NCBI RefSeq assembly: GCF_900111245.1
Contig: NZ_FOGO01000012.1
Span: 1-64,000 of the forward strand
DNA: 64,000 nucleotides
Reading direction: 5' to 3'
Source: Streptomyces qinglanensis
GTDB lineage: Bacteria > Actinomycetota > Actinomycetes > Streptomycetales > Streptomycetaceae
In this document: piece after piece, positions 43,028 to 52,900 of the stretch
How the letters are laid out: every line of letters begins with the position of its first letter
How positions within the stretch are numbered: position 1 is the first letter of the stretch
Notes under the pieces: model-generated
Databases searched by the model: none
The model's input: the letters and a program-made list of their open reading frames with translations, nothing else
Told to the model about the DNA's origin: nothing
Made by a program: the position numbers and the translations under genes

Positions 43028-44194
43028 TTGGCGTCTGATTTCGACCTCTACCGGCCGTCCGAGGAGCACGAGATGCTCCGCGACTCGGTGCGCGCGCTCG
43101 CCGAGGCGAAGATCGCGCCGCACGCCGCCGAAGTGGACGAGGAGGCGCGGTTCCCGCAGGAGGCCCGGGACGCCCTGGTCGCCAACGACCTGCACGCGGT
43201 GCACGTACCCGAGACCTACGGCGGCGCCGGGGCCGACGCACTGGCCACCGTCATCGTCATCGAGGAGGTCGCCCGGGTCTGCGGCTCCTCCTCCCTCATC
43301 CCGGCCGTCAACAAGCTCGGCTCGCTGCCGGTGATCCTCTCCGCCTCGGAAGAGCTCAAGAAGCGCTACCTGACGCCGCTGGCCAAGGGCGACGCGATGT
43401 TCTCCTACTGCCTGAGCGAGCCGGACGCCGGATCCGACGCGGGCGGCATGAAGACCAAGGCCGTGCGCGACGGGGACCACTGGGTCCTCGACGGCGTCAA
43501 GCGCTGGATCACCAACGCCGGGGTCTCCGACTACTACACGGTGATGGCCGTCACCGACGCCGAGAAGCGCACCAAGGGCATCTCCGCGTTCGTGGTGGAG
43601 AAGGACGACCCGGGCGTCTCCTTCGGCGCCCCGGAGAAGAAGCTGGGCATCAAGGGCTCCCCCACCCGGGAGGTCTACCTGGACAAGGTGCGCATCCCGG
43701 CCGACCGGATGATCGGCGCCGAGGGCAGCGGCTTCGCCACCGCCATGAAGACCCTCGACCACACCCGCATCACCATCGCCGCACAGGCCCTGGGCATCGC
43801 CCAGGGGGCGCTGGACTACGCGAAGGGGTACGTCCAGGAGCGCAAGCAGTTCGGCAAGCCCATCGGCGACTTCCAGGGCGTGCAGTTCATGCTGGCCGAC
43901 ATGGCCATGAAGATCGAGGCCGCCCGGCAGCTCACCTACGCGGCCGCCGCACGCTCCGAGCGGGTCTCGGAAGGCAGCGAGAAGGAGGACCTGACCTTCT
44001 TCGGCGCCGCCGCCAAGTGCTACGCCTCGGACGCCGCCATGGAGATCACCACCGACGCCGTCCAGCTCCTCGGCGGCTACGGCTACACCCGCGACTACCC
44101 CGTCGAGCGGATGATGCGGGACGCGAAGATCACCCAGATCTACGAGGGCACCAACCAGGTGCAGCGGATCGTGATGGCGCGGAACCTGCCGTAG
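43028..44194 (+). CDS. acyl-CoA dehydrogenase
   Basis: FAD enzyme introducing the alpha-beta double bond in acyl-CoA. The 388-residue product has YCLSEPDAGSDAGGM and WITNAG (FAD/substrate loops), LDHTRITIAAQALGIAQGALDYA, and the C-terminal catalytic base Glu373 in IYEGTNQVQRIVMARNLP. It matches the FadE25-like short-chain type that occupies the same place near purE/purK in mycobacteria. The start is TTG at 43028, with a GAAGGAG ribosome site 7-8 bp upstream; no closer ATG exists before the conserved domain. Confidence 0.95.
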   Translation: MASDFDLYRPSEEHEMLRDSVRALAEAKIAPHAAEVDEEARFPQEARDALVANDLHAVHVPETYGGAGADALATVIVIEEVARVCGSSSLIPAVNKLGSLPVILSASEELKKRYLTPLAKGDAMFSYCLSEPDAGSDAGGMKTKAVRDGDHWVLDGVKRWITNAGVSDYYTVMAVTDAEKRTKGISAFVVEKDDPGVSFGAPEKKLGIKGSPTREVYLDKVRIPADRMIGAEGSGFATAMKTLDHTRITIAAQALGIAQGALDYAKGYVQERKQFGKPIGDFQGVQFMLADMAMKIEAARQLTYAAAARSERVSEGSEKEDLTFFGAAAKCYASDAAMEITTDAVQLLGGYGYTRDYPVERMMRDAKITQIYEGTNQVQRIVMARNLP

Positions 44195-44225
44195 CGGATT
44201 CCGCGGGCCGGCGGCAGCCGGGAGA

Positions 44226-44276
44226 CCGGGCCGGGCCCGGGGGCAGCACGTGGTGCTTCCCCCGGGCCCGGCCCGG
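44226..44276. terminator. strong terminator after acyl-CoA dehydrogenase
   Basis: A perfect 18-bp GC stem (CCGGGCCGGGCCCGGGGG with its complement at 44259-44276) and a 15-nt loop between convergent genes. Confidence 0.85.
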
Positions 44277-44395
44277 TCCGGTGCGCACCGGGCGCGCCCG
44301 TGGCGGTGCTCGGCGCGCCGGGTCGCGCGGCCCTCCCGGCGCGGATCGGCCCACCGAACCGGTGCCGGTCGGCCCACCGAACCGGCGCCGGCCGG

Positions 44396-45606
44396 TCAGC
44401 CCGCCTGCCGGGCGCCGTCCAACTGGTCGATCGTGGCGATCGAGGGACCGCGCTGCGTCTGCAGCGTCCGGGCCGCCTCCTCCGCCTCGCGCAGCACGCG
44501 CAGAGCGTTGGACCAGGTCAGCTTGGCCAGGTCGGCCTCGGACCAGTTGCGGTCCAGCAGCTCGGCCACCAGGTGCGGGTAGCCGGCCACGTCCGAGAGC
44601 TGGGCCGGGGTGAAGGCGGTGCCGTCGAAGTCGCCGCCGATGCCGATGTGGTCGATCCCCGCGACCTCGCGCATGTGGTCGAGGTGGTCGGCGACAGTGC
44701 TCGCGTCCGGGATGGGCCGCGGGTTGGCGCGCTCGAACTCGCGCTGCACCGCACGGCCCTCGTCGGACAGGTCGAGGTGATCGAGACCGTGCGCCCGCAT
44801 GTTCTCGTCGGCCGCCCGGGTCCAGGCCACCGCCTCGGGGAGGATGAACTTGGGCACGAAGGTGGCCATCGCCACGCCCCCGTTGGCGGGGAGCTGGGCG
44901 AGCACGTCGTCCGGGATGTTGCGCGGGTGGTCGCAGACGGCACGCGCGGAGGAGTGCGAGAAGAGGACGGGGGCCTCGGTGACCCGCAGCGCGGCGCGCA
45001 TCGTCTCGGCCGCCACGTGCGAGAGGTCCACCAGCATGCCGAGCCGGTTCATCTCCCGGACGACCTCTTCGCCGAAGCGGCTCAGGCCGCCCGCGCGCGG
45101 CTCGTCGGTGGCCGAGTCGGCCCAGTCCAGCGAGTTGTTGTGGGTGAGCGTCAGATAGCGCACCCCGAGCTGGTACAGGGCGCGCAGCGCGGCCAGCGAG
45201 TTGTTGATGGAGTGCCCGCCCTCGGCGCCCATCAGCGAGGCGATGCGCCGCTGCGCGTGCGCCGCCTCCACGTCCTCGGCGGTGAAGGCCAGTTGGAGAT
45301 CCTGCGGGTAGCGCGCCGCCAGCAGCCGTACGGCGTCGATCTGCTCCAGGGTGGCGCTCACCGCGTCGTCCCCGGTCAGCTCGCCGGGTACGTAGACGGA
45401 CCAGAACTGCGCCCCGACCCCGCCCGCGCGCAGCCGCGCCAGGTCGGTGTGCAGCTTCTCGCGCTGGTCGAGTGCGATGTCGAGCTTGTCCAGGTCGTAG
45501 TGCGCCTGTTCGCGCAGCGCCCAGGGCAGATCGTTGTGCCCGTCCACGACGGGGTGCTCGGTCAGCAGTGCGCGGGCGTGCTCCAGGCGGGGGCTGTCCG
45601 GCCGCG

Positions 45607-45610
<4 letters not shown>
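44396..45610 (-). CDS. membrane-dipeptidase-family (renal dipeptidase-like) peptidase
   Basis: A 404-residue binuclear-zinc dipeptidase of family M19. Metal-binding motifs are visible: VVDGHNDLPWALR (His-x-Asp), LMGAEGGHSI (bridging Glu), LVDLSHVAAETM, LFSHSSARAVCDHPRNIPD and IGIGGDFDGT. No signal peptide or membrane anchor is present, so it is probably cytosolic. The GTG at 45610 overlaps the purE stop (GTGA), so it is coupled to purE. Substrates may be dipeptides, including D-amino-acid-containing ones. Confidence 0.92.
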
Positions 45611-46155
<545 letters not shown>

Positions 46156-46230
46156 ACGGCTCCTAGGTAGCTGGTCCGGACCGGCTCGCCGACCGGCGCG
46201 CGGCCCTGCGGTGCGCACCGCCCCGCGGGC

Positions 46231-47394
46231 TCACTCCACGACGGTGCCGCGCAGATATCCGGCGGCGTGCGCGGCGCGCTCCCGCACCTCGGCGAGATCG
46301 TCACCGTAGACGTTGACATGCCCCACCTTGCGGCCGGGCTTCACGTCCTTCCCGTACATGTGGATCTTGAGCTGCGGGTCGCGGGCCATGCAGTGCAGGT
46401 ACGCCGCGTACATGTCGGGGTAGTCGCCGCCCAGCACATTGGCCATCACCGTCCAGCGCTCCCGGCAGCGCGGGTCGCCCAGCGGCAGGTCGAGCACGGC
46501 GCGCACATGGTTGGCGAACTGCGAGGTGACGGCGCCGTCCTGGGTCCAGTGGCCGGAGTTGTGCGGCCGCATGGCCAGCTCGTTGACGAGCAGCCGTCCG
46601 TCGGCGGTCTCGAACAGCTCCACGGCCAGGTGCCCGACGACCCCCAGCTCGTGCGCCACCTTCAGCGCGATCTCCTGGGCGCCCAGCGCGAGGTCCTCGG
46701 CCAGTTCGGGCGCGGGCGCGATCACGGTGTCGCAGACCCCGTCGACCTGGACGGACTCCACGACCGGGTAGGCGACGGCCTGCCCGTGCGGGGAGCGCAC
46801 GACGTTGGCCGCCAGCTCCCGCGCGAAGTCGACCTTCTCCTCGGCGAGCACGGGAACGCCGGCCTTGAAGGGCTCGGCCGCGTTCGGGTCGTCGGCGCCG
46901 CGCACGACCCACACGCCCTTGCCGTCGTAGCCGCCGCGCACCGTCTTGAGGACGACGGGGAAGCCGTCGCCGGTGCCGGGGGCCGCGCCCTCCGCGGCGA
47001 AGGCGGCGACGTCGCGGGCGTCGCTCACCAGGCGATTGCGTGGCGCGGGCACGCCGAGTTCGGCGAGCCGGGCGCGCATCACGCCCTTGTCCTGCGCGTG
47101 CACGAGCGCGTCCGGCCCGGGGCGGACGGGGATGCCGTCCGCCTCCAGGGCGCGGAGGTGCTCGGTGGGCACGTGCTCGTGATCGAAAGTGATCACGTCG
47201 CAGCCTTCGGCGAAGCGCCGCAGCGTGTCCAGATCTCGGTAGTCGCCAACGACAACCTCGTTGACGACTTGTGCCGCCGAGTCCTGCGCCGTATCGGAGA
47301 GGAGCTTGAACCTGATGCCGAGCGGGATGCCCGCCTCGTGGGTCATACGAGCGAGCTGGCCACCGCCGACCATGCCGACCACCGGGAATGTCAC
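46231..47394 (-). CDS. purK: N5-carboxyaminoimidazole ribonucleotide synthase
   Basis: ATP-grasp enzyme carboxylating aminoimidazole ribonucleotide with bicarbonate to N5-CAIR, the substrate of PurE. The 387-residue product shows the N-terminal loop GMVGGGQLARM, the ATP-grasp segment VVLKTVRGGYDGKGVWVV and the metal-binding VNELAMRPHNSGHWTQDG. The GTG at 47394 has a GGAG ribosome site and is immediately followed by the conserved N-terminus. First gene of the purK-purE-dipeptidase run. Confidence 0.96.
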   Translation of the reverse strand: MTFPVVGMVGGGQLARMTHEAGIPLGIRFKLLSDTAQDSAAQVVNEVVVGDYRDLDTLRRFAEGCDVITFDHEHVPTEHLRALEADGIPVRPGPDALVHAQDKGVMRARLAELGVPAPRNRLVSDARDVAAFAAEGAAPGTGDGFPVVLKTVRGGYDGKGVWVVRGADDPNAAEPFKAGVPVLAEEKVDFARELAANVVRSPHGQAVAYPVVESVQVDGVCDTVIAPAPELAEDLALGAQEIALKVAHELGVVGHLAVELFETADGRLLVNELAMRPHNSGHWTQDGAVTSQFANHVRAVLDLPLGDPRCRERWTVMANVLGGDYPDMYAAYLHCMARDPQLKIHMYGKDVKPGRKVGHVNVYGDDLAEVRERAAHAAGYLRGTVVE

Positions 47395-47826
47395 GGCTCC
47401 AGGGTACGGCGCACCGGAGGGCGCTCCGTCCGCCCGGGGCCCGGCACCCCCGCTGCCCCGTGCTCGGCGCCGCTCGGTCCTGACAGGGACCTGCGGAAAA
47501 CGGGGGCCGGGATCGCGGCGTATGAAACCAGCCACACTGGCGCCGCCCGTCCTGCCGGCCGCCACGGCGTGCCGCGGAGACGGTGCCGGTACGGAGGCGG
47601 ACGGGGACCACCCGTCCGGGACGTCACCTTTTCCGGATCACCGTCGCGGACCGAGTCGCGGACTGACCTGAGCACGGTCGCGGACCGACCGGCAGTGCGC
47701 CCGGGAGCGGGCCGCCACTGCGCAACCTTCGGCCCCCTGTGTGCGTCAATCGCCCTACAGGCCGAATGCGCGCCTGGTTAGCATGGGGCAGCTTCGACAC
47801 CGACCGAAACGGGGCGCAGTATCGCT
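47395..47826. other. purK/gtrA divergent intergenic region
   Basis: A 432-bp divergent gap. A TTAGCAT -10-like element (about 47777-47783) lies upstream of gtrA, and a GTCGCGGAC/GTCGCGGACC direct repeat occurs near 47642-47685. Small frames on the plus strand through 47522-47671 lack convincing start context and similarity. I see no gene. Confidence 0.4.
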
Positions 47827-48594
47827 ATGGGTGAATGGCGCACGATGCGCCCGGGACTGGAACGGCTTGTGCGCGAACTGGGCAAGTTCGGCGCCGTCGG
47901 TGCGCTGGGCTTCCTGGTGAACGTCGCGATCTTCAACCTGTGCATCCACACGTTCCAGCTCGCACCCATCCGCTCCGGCGTCATCGCACAGGTCGTCGCG
48001 ATCGGCACCAACTACCTGGGCAACCGCTACTGGACCTACCGGCACACCGACAAGAACCGGATCCACCACGAGACGGTCCTCTTCTTCCTCTTCAGCGGGG
48101 CCGGGCTGGTGCTGGAGAACGGCATCCTCGCCCTCTCGCACTACGGCCTCGGCTACACCTCGACGCTCGCGGACAACATCGCCAAGAACGTCATCGGGCT
48201 CGCCGTCGGCACCGCCTTCCGCTTCTGGGCGTACCGCACCTGGGTCTTCCGGGCGCGCACCAAGGCGCCCGTGCGGACCCGCGGGATCGACGGGGCCGAC
48301 GCCGCGGGGCCGCCGAACGGTCCGGCCCCGGACCGGCGCCGCCCCGCGGACGGCGGTGCTGCCGGTGTCGGCGGGGGTACGGCCGGTGTCGGCGAGGGCG
48401 TCGGCACCGGGGCCGTGCTCCGGGACGAGGCGGCGGGGATCCGGGACGAGGACGCGGCCGGGATCCGGGACGAGGCGGCGGCCGGAGTCCGGCTGACCCT
48501 CGGACCGGCGGCCTCAGCCGGTGCCGGACGCGTCGAGGTCGGCGGCCTCGCGGCTGAGGAACAGCGCGAAGACCGGCGGCAACTGCTGAAGTAG
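47827..48594 (+). CDS. GtrA-family membrane protein with repetitive C-terminal tail
   Basis: A 255-residue protein whose first ~145 residues form the four-helix GtrA domain (FGAVGALGFLVNVAIFNL, AQVVAIGTNYLGNRYWTY, FLFSGAGLVLENGILAL, FRFWAYRTWVF). GtrA proteins are thought to flip polyprenyl-phosphate-linked sugars across the membrane, which suits the glycan genes in this window and the same position in mycobacteria (Rv3277). The last ~110 residues are low-complexity with tandem IRDE(A/D)AAG units. The 3' end overlaps the convergent histidine kinase gene by 81 bp. Confidence 0.9.
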   Translation: MGEWRTMRPGLERLVRELGKFGAVGALGFLVNVAIFNLCIHTFQLAPIRSGVIAQVVAIGTNYLGNRYWTYRHTDKNRIHHETVLFFLFSGAGLVLENGILALSHYGLGYTSTLADNIAKNVIGLAVGTAFRFWAYRTWVFRARTKAPVRTRGIDGADAAGPPNGPAPDRRRPADGGAAGVGGGTAGVGEGVGTGAVLRDEAAGIRDEDAAGIRDEAAAGVRLTLGPAASAGAGRVEVGGLAAEEQREDRRQLLK

Positions 48595-49800
48595 CTCCAG
48601 CCGCCCGCCGTCCGCCTCCGCGAGGTCCCGTGCCACTGCGAGGCCCAGGCCGGTGGAGTTGTGACCGCTCACCGTCCGCTCGAAGACGCGCGAGCCCAGC
48701 GCCTCGTCCACGCCGGGGCCCTCGTCCGTGACCTCCACGACGACCTGGTTCCCGGTCACCCGGGTGCGCAGCGCGACCGTCCCGGCGCCGTGCATCAGCG
48801 AGTTCTCGATCAGTGTCGCCAGCACCTGCGCCACCGCGCCCGGGGTGCCCACGGCCCGCAGCCCCGTCTTGCCCGAGCGCACGATGGCCCGGCCGGCGCT
48901 GCGGTAGGCGGGCTTCCACTCCTCTATCTGCTGCTTGACCACCTCGTCCAGGTCGAAGCCGACCGCCGAGCCGGTACGCGGGTCGCGGGAGTTGGTCAGC
49001 AGCCGCTGCACCACGTCGGTGAGCCGCTCGACCTGGGCGAGCGCAATGGTCGCCTCCTCCTTGACCACGGCACGGTCCTCGGGCTCGTCGCCCTCGGCCA
49101 TCGCGATGATCTCCTCCAGTCGCATGGACAGCGCGGTCAGCGGCGTCCGCAACTGGTGCGAGGCGTCCGCCGCCAGCCGGCGCTCGGCGGTCAGCATCCG
49201 GCCGATCCGGTCCGCGCTGCCGTCCAGCACATCCGCGACCCGGTCCAGCTCCGGTACCCCGTAGCGCCGGTGCCGGGGGCGCGGGTCACCGGAGCCGAGG
49301 CGCTCGGCGGTCTCGGCCAGGTCGGTGAGCGGGGCGGCCACGCGGTGCGCCTGGCGGACCGCGAGCACGGCGGCGGCGATCACGGCCAGCAGCGCGACCG
49401 CGAGGATGATCAGCAGCGTACGGCCGACCTCGGCGCGCACCGCCGACCGGGACGCCTGGACCGTGATGCGTTCGCCGTGCGCGCCGGTCTGCCGGGACTC
49501 GACGACCTCGCCGGAGGGCTTGTCACCGACCTCGATGGGACGGCGGCCGGGCAGTTCGACGCGGATGTAGCGGACGTAGCGGTCCTTGGAGGTGGTGACG
49601 CCGATGGACTCCTCGGTCACCCGCTCCCCGGCCACCAGCCGGCTCTCCACGGTGGAGACCAGCCGGACCGCCTCGGAGCGGACGTTCTCCTTGGTGCTGT
49701 TCTCGATCGTGCGGGACTCGACGATGACGAGCGAGATCCCGAAGACCGCGACGACGACCAGGACGACGGCGAGGATGGACAGGATGAGCCGACGGCGCAC
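48514..49800 (-). CDS. sensor histidine kinase
   Basis: A 428-residue membrane kinase with an N-terminal membrane helix (~5-27), an extracytoplasmic sensor region (~28-127), a second helix (~128-148), a HAMP linker, the H-box ADASHQLRTPLTAL (His215), N-box LIENSLMHG, and G-boxes DEGPGVDE and STGLGLAV. GTG start at 49800. It follows the response-regulator gene on the same strand, with 214 bp between them that contain an 18-bp tandem array. The signal is unknown. Confidence 0.94.
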   Translation of the reverse strand: MRRRLILSILAVVLVVVAVFGISLVIVESRTIENSTKENVRSEAVRLVSTVESRLVAGERVTEESIGVTTSKDRYVRYIRVELPGRRPIEVGDKPSGEVVESRQTGAHGERITVQASRSAVRAEVGRTLLIILAVALLAVIAAAVLAVRQAHRVAAPLTDLAETAERLGSGDPRPRHRRYGVPELDRVADVLDGSADRIGRMLTAERRLAADASHQLRTPLTALSMRLEEIIAMAEGDEPEDRAVVKEEATIALAQVERLTDVVQRLLTNSRDPRTGSAVGFDLDEVVKQQIEEWKPAYRSAGRAIVRSGKTGLRAVGTPGAVAQVLATLIENSLMHGAGTVALRTRVTGNQVVVEVTDEGPGVDEALGSRVFERTVSGHNSTGLGLAVARDLAEADGGRLELLQQLPPVFALFLSREAADLDASGTG

Positions 49801-49819
49801 GTGCTGGCTTCTTTCCTAG

Positions 49820-49891
49820 CTGTTTTCGGGGGCCTGGCTGTTTTCGGGGGCCTGGCTGTTTCCGAGGGCCTGGCTGTTTCCGGGGGCGGTG
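49820..49891. repeat. 18-bp tandem array, four copies, between regulator and kinase genes
   Basis: Contiguous copies of CTGTTTTCGGGGGCCTGG begin at 49820, 49838, 49856 and 49874; the last two carry small changes. The array starts 19 bp upstream of the kinase start, inside the presumed message. Confidence 0.95.
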
Positions 49892-50014
49892 CCGGGGGCC
49901 GGGGGCGGTGCCGGGGTGTGCCTCCCGGCCGCGGACTCCGCCGGCCGCCCGCGCGGAGGGCCCGGGGCCCGGCTCTTCCCGGCGGCCCCGGCTCCCTGCG
50001 CGGGCCGAGGGGCG

Positions 50015-50695
50015 TCAGCTCTTCTCGAAGCGGAAGCCGACGCCGCGCACGGTGGCGATGTAGCGCGGGTTCGCCGCGTCGTCGCCGAGCTTCTTGCGCA
50101 GCCAGGAGATGTGCATGTCGAGCGTCTTGGTCGAGGACCACCAGGTGGTGTCCCACACCTCGCGCATGAGCTGGTCCCGGGTGACGACCCGGCCCGCGTC
50201 CCGCACCAGCACCCGCAGCAGGTCGAACTCCTTGGCGGTGAGCTGGAGTTCCTCCTCGCCCATCCAGGCGCGGTGGGACTCGACGTCGATCCGCACGCCG
50301 TGGGTGGCGGGGGGCTGGGCGGGCTCGGCGGGCGTGCCGCGGCGCAGCAGGGCACGGACGCGCGCGAGCAGCTCGGCGAGCCGGAAGGGCTTGGTGACGT
50401 AGTCGTCGGCGCCCGCGTCGAGGCCGACGACGGTGTCCACCTCGTCGGCGCGCGCGGTCAGCACGAGGACGGGGAACGCGTGGCCCTCGTTGCGCAGCCT
50501 GCGGCACACCTCCAGGCCGTCCATGCCGGGCAGCCCCAGGTCGAGCACGACGAGGTCGATTCCCTCGCTCAGCCCCGCGTCGAGCGCGGCGGGGCCGTCC
50601 TCGCGGACCTCGACCTCGTATCCCTCCCGGCGCAGGGCGCGGGCCAGGGGCTCCGAGATCGATGCGTCATCCTCGGCGAGCAGTACACGGGTCAT
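50015..50695 (-). CDS. OmpR/PhoB-family response regulator
   Basis: A 226-residue regulator with a receiver domain (acidic pocket Glu8-Asp9-Asp10, phosphoacceptor Asp52 in VVLDLGLPGMDGLEV, conserved Lys in DDYVTKPF) and a C-terminal winged helix (LQLTAKEFDLLRVLVRDAG, TLDMHISWLRKKLGD, VRGVGFRFEKS). The ATG at 50695 begins MTRVLLAEDD, the normal start; the longer open frame upstream is not needed. Partner of the downstream histidine kinase. Confidence 0.96.
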   Translation of the reverse strand: MTRVLLAEDDASISEPLARALRREGYEVEVREDGPAALDAGLSEGIDLVVLDLGLPGMDGLEVCRRLRNEGHAFPVLVLTARADEVDTVVGLDAGADDYVTKPFRLAELLARVRALLRRGTPAEPAQPPATHGVRIDVESHRAWMGEEELQLTAKEFDLLRVLVRDAGRVVTRDQLMREVWDTTWWSSTKTLDMHISWLRKKLGDDAANPRYIATVRGVGFRFEKS

Positions 50696-51018
50696 GCACC
50701 GATGGTAATCCGCGTGGCAGAGCGCGAGTGGGGACATGGTGCGTTCCCTCCGCCGCCACTGTCGATCTCCAGGTGATATGAACACGACACCGTCGAAACA
50801 GCGGGAGGGTTGCACGGTTCACCTGTGATCTGTCTCGCAAGCCCTTCCCTCGTGCCGCCGACGGTGACTTATGGTGAATGCACTTATGTAGTGAACGTCG
50901 AGGACTCCTGGCGCCACAGCACCACGGCCAGGGGTCCTTCTCCGTGTACGGGCCCCGCTTGCGAGCAACGCCGCTGGTCAGCGCGGCCCCGCGGCGCAAC
51001 GGCAAGGAACACCGAATT
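50696..51018. other. divergent intergenic region, regulator / POT transporter
   Basis: A 323-bp gap. It contains an AT-richer patch (about 50868-50892, TGACTTATGGTGAATGCAC) likely to lie in the transporter promoter region, followed by a ~120-bp leader. I see no clear -35/-10 pair and no gene. Confidence 0.35.
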
Positions 51019-52545
51019 ATGGCGCCCAGCCTGACGAAGGACGCCCCCGGCAACACCGGCGGCAGGACCTTCTTCGGCCACCCACGAGGTCTGGCCACGC
51101 TCTTCATGACGGAGATGTGGGAGCGCTTCAGCTTCTACGGCCTTCGCGCCCTGCTCGTCGTCTATCTCGTGGCCGGCGGGCCCGACGCGGGTGAGGGCGG
51201 CGCGGGCCACCAAGGCGGCGGCCTCGCCATGGACCTGGCGACCGCCACCGCGATCTACTCCGTCTACAACGCCATGGTCTACCTGCTGACCATGCCGGGC
51301 GGCTGGTTCGGCGACCGGCTCTGGGGCCCCCGCAAGACGGTCACCGTCGGCGCCGGGATCATCATGCTCGGCCACCTCACCCTGGCGGTGCCGGGCGAGG
51401 GAGCGTTCTTCGTCGGCCTCGCATGCGTGGCCACCGGCTCCGGGCTGCTGAAGGCCAACATCTCCAAGATGGTCGGCGACCTGTACAACGGTCCCGACGA
51501 CCCGCGGCGGGACGGCGGCTTCACGGTCTTCTACATGGGCATCAACGCGGGCTCCTTCCTCGCCCCGTTCGCCATCGGCACCGTCGGCCAGACCGTCAAC
51601 TGGCACCTGGGCTTCGGCATGGCCGCCGTCGGCATGGGCCTCGGCCTGATCCAGTTCCTCGTCGGCTCGCGCCATCTGGACCCCCGCAGCAGCCAGATCC
51701 CCTCGCCGCTCTCGGCGCAGGAGAAGTCGGCCGTGCTGCGCAAGGCGCTGCTGTGGCTGATCGTCGCCGTCCTCTTCTACGGCGTCGTGGTGGCCACCGG
51801 CACCTTCACCCTCAACTGGGCGATGATCCCGCTCACCGTCCTGGGCCTGCTCATCCCGCTCGGCATGCTGGTGCGGATCAAGCGCGACAAGGACCTCACC
51901 CGGGCCGAGCAGGGCCGGATGACCGGCTACATCTGGTTCTTCGCCGCCGCGGCGATCTTCTGGATGATCTACGACCAGGGCGCCTCGACCGTGCAGGCGT
52001 TCGGCGACGCCAAGACCACCACGCAGGTGCTGGGCTGGCACTTCCCCTCGACCTGGTTCCAGTCGATCAACCCGCTCTTCATCATCCTGCTCGCGCCGCT
52101 CTTCGCCGCGGTGTGGCTGTCGCTGAACCGGCGCGGCAAGGAGCCGTCGACCACCGCGAAGTTCGCCTTCTCGCTGGTCGTGATGGGCCTGTCGTTCTTC
52201 GTCTTCGTCATCCCGATGGGCATGGCCTCCGGCGGGACGAAGGTGAGCCCGATGTGGCTGGTCCTCATCTTCCTGCTGCACACGATCGCCGAGCTGTGCC
52301 TCTCGCCGGTGGGTCTGTCGGTGACCACCAAGCTGGCCCCCGCCAAGTACGCGAGCCAGCTCATGGGGGTCTGGTTCCTCGCCGTGACGGCGGGCGACAG
52401 CATCACCGGCCTGCTGTCCATCGGCGGCGCCGACCTCAGCACCACCGGCGTCGTCGCCGTCGAGGCCACCCTCTCGGCCCTGGCAGGCTTCGCCATCTAC
52501 ATGTACCGGCGGCAGATCGCGGCCACGATGGACGAAGCCCAGTAG
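51019..52545 (+). CDS. POT-family proton-dependent oligopeptide transporter
   Basis: A 508-residue membrane carrier that imports di- and tripeptides with protons. The diagnostic ExxERFxYYG-like motif is TEMWERFSFYGLRAL near residue 25, followed by GGWFGDRLWGPRKTV and a second signature FTVFYMGINAGSFLAPF. About fourteen membrane segments are predictable. The ATG at 51019 is preceded by AAGGAACACC. Divergent from the two-component regulator, which might control it. Confidence 0.93.
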   Translation: MAPSLTKDAPGNTGGRTFFGHPRGLATLFMTEMWERFSFYGLRALLVVYLVAGGPDAGEGGAGHQGGGLAMDLATATAIYSVYNAMVYLLTMPGGWFGDRLWGPRKTVTVGAGIIMLGHLTLAVPGEGAFFVGLACVATGSGLLKANISKMVGDLYNGPDDPRRDGGFTVFYMGINAGSFLAPFAIGTVGQTVNWHLGFGMAAVGMGLGLIQFLVGSRHLDPRSSQIPSPLSAQEKSAVLRKALLWLIVAVLFYGVVVATGTFTLNWAMIPLTVLGLLIPLGMLVRIKRDKDLTRAEQGRMTGYIWFFAAAAIFWMIYDQGASTVQAFGDAKTTTQVLGWHFPSTWFQSINPLFIILLAPLFAAVWLSLNRRGKEPSTTAKFAFSLVVMGLSFFVFVIPMGMASGGTKVSPMWLVLIFLLHTIAELCLSPVGLSVTTKLAPAKYASQLMGVWFLAVTAGDSITGLLSIGGADLSTTGVVAVEATLSALAGFAIYMYRRQIAATMDEAQ

Positions 52546-52623
52546 TCCCCCGCGTCCGGACCCCCGCCGGGCCTCCGGGCCGGCACCGGGTCCCGCCGGA
52601 CCTGCCGGACCCCTGCTGATCCC

Positions 52624-52659
52624 GTCGGACCCCGCCGCGCCCGCGCGGCGGGGTCCGAC
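52624..52659. terminator. strong terminator between POT and surface operon
   Basis: A perfect 16-bp stem (GTCGGACCCCGCCGCG / CGCGGCGGGGTCCGAC) with a 4-nt loop in a convergent gap. Confidence 0.88.
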
Positions 52660-52809
52660 GGCGTTCGGACGAGGGCCACCCGGCTCGGCCTGTTGCGGTG
52701 GCCCCTGGCCCCGGACGTCGGCCGTCGGCCCGGGACCGCGGCCCGGGACCGCGGCCCGTATGAGTGGCCGGAGGGCGGGATGTGGCCCTCCGCGGGCGGG
52801 AGCTGACGG

Positions 52810-52857
52810 GCGCGCGGAGTGGGACGAGCGCGCGGAGTGGGACGAGCGCGCGGAGCC
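52810..52857. repeat. 18-bp tandem array
   Basis: GCGCGCGGAGTGGGACGA occurs twice in full and a third time in part, downstream of the surface operon's last gene. Confidence 0.85.
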
Positions 52858-52900
52858 GGGCGGACGCGTGGAATCGGGCGCCGCCGGGCATGGGCGGCGC

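Larger units (their letters stand above)
52546..52900. other. convergent gap with terminator and tandem repeats
   Basis: The 355-bp gap past the POT gene holds one strong terminator (52624-52659), GGCCCGGGACCGC tandem copies around 52728-52757 and an 18-bp array (52810-52857). No gene is visible. Confidence 0.6.

Noticed and set aside
47522..47671. Small ORF on the plus strand between purK and gtrA
   Set aside because: No ribosome site, no promoter in the right place, no recognisable sequence and weak codon bias.
49816..50355. Alternative protein frame ending in NSQAPENSQAPENS repeats
   Set aside because: It is a shadow frame of the response regulator; the repeats reflect the 18-bp array downstream of the true stop.
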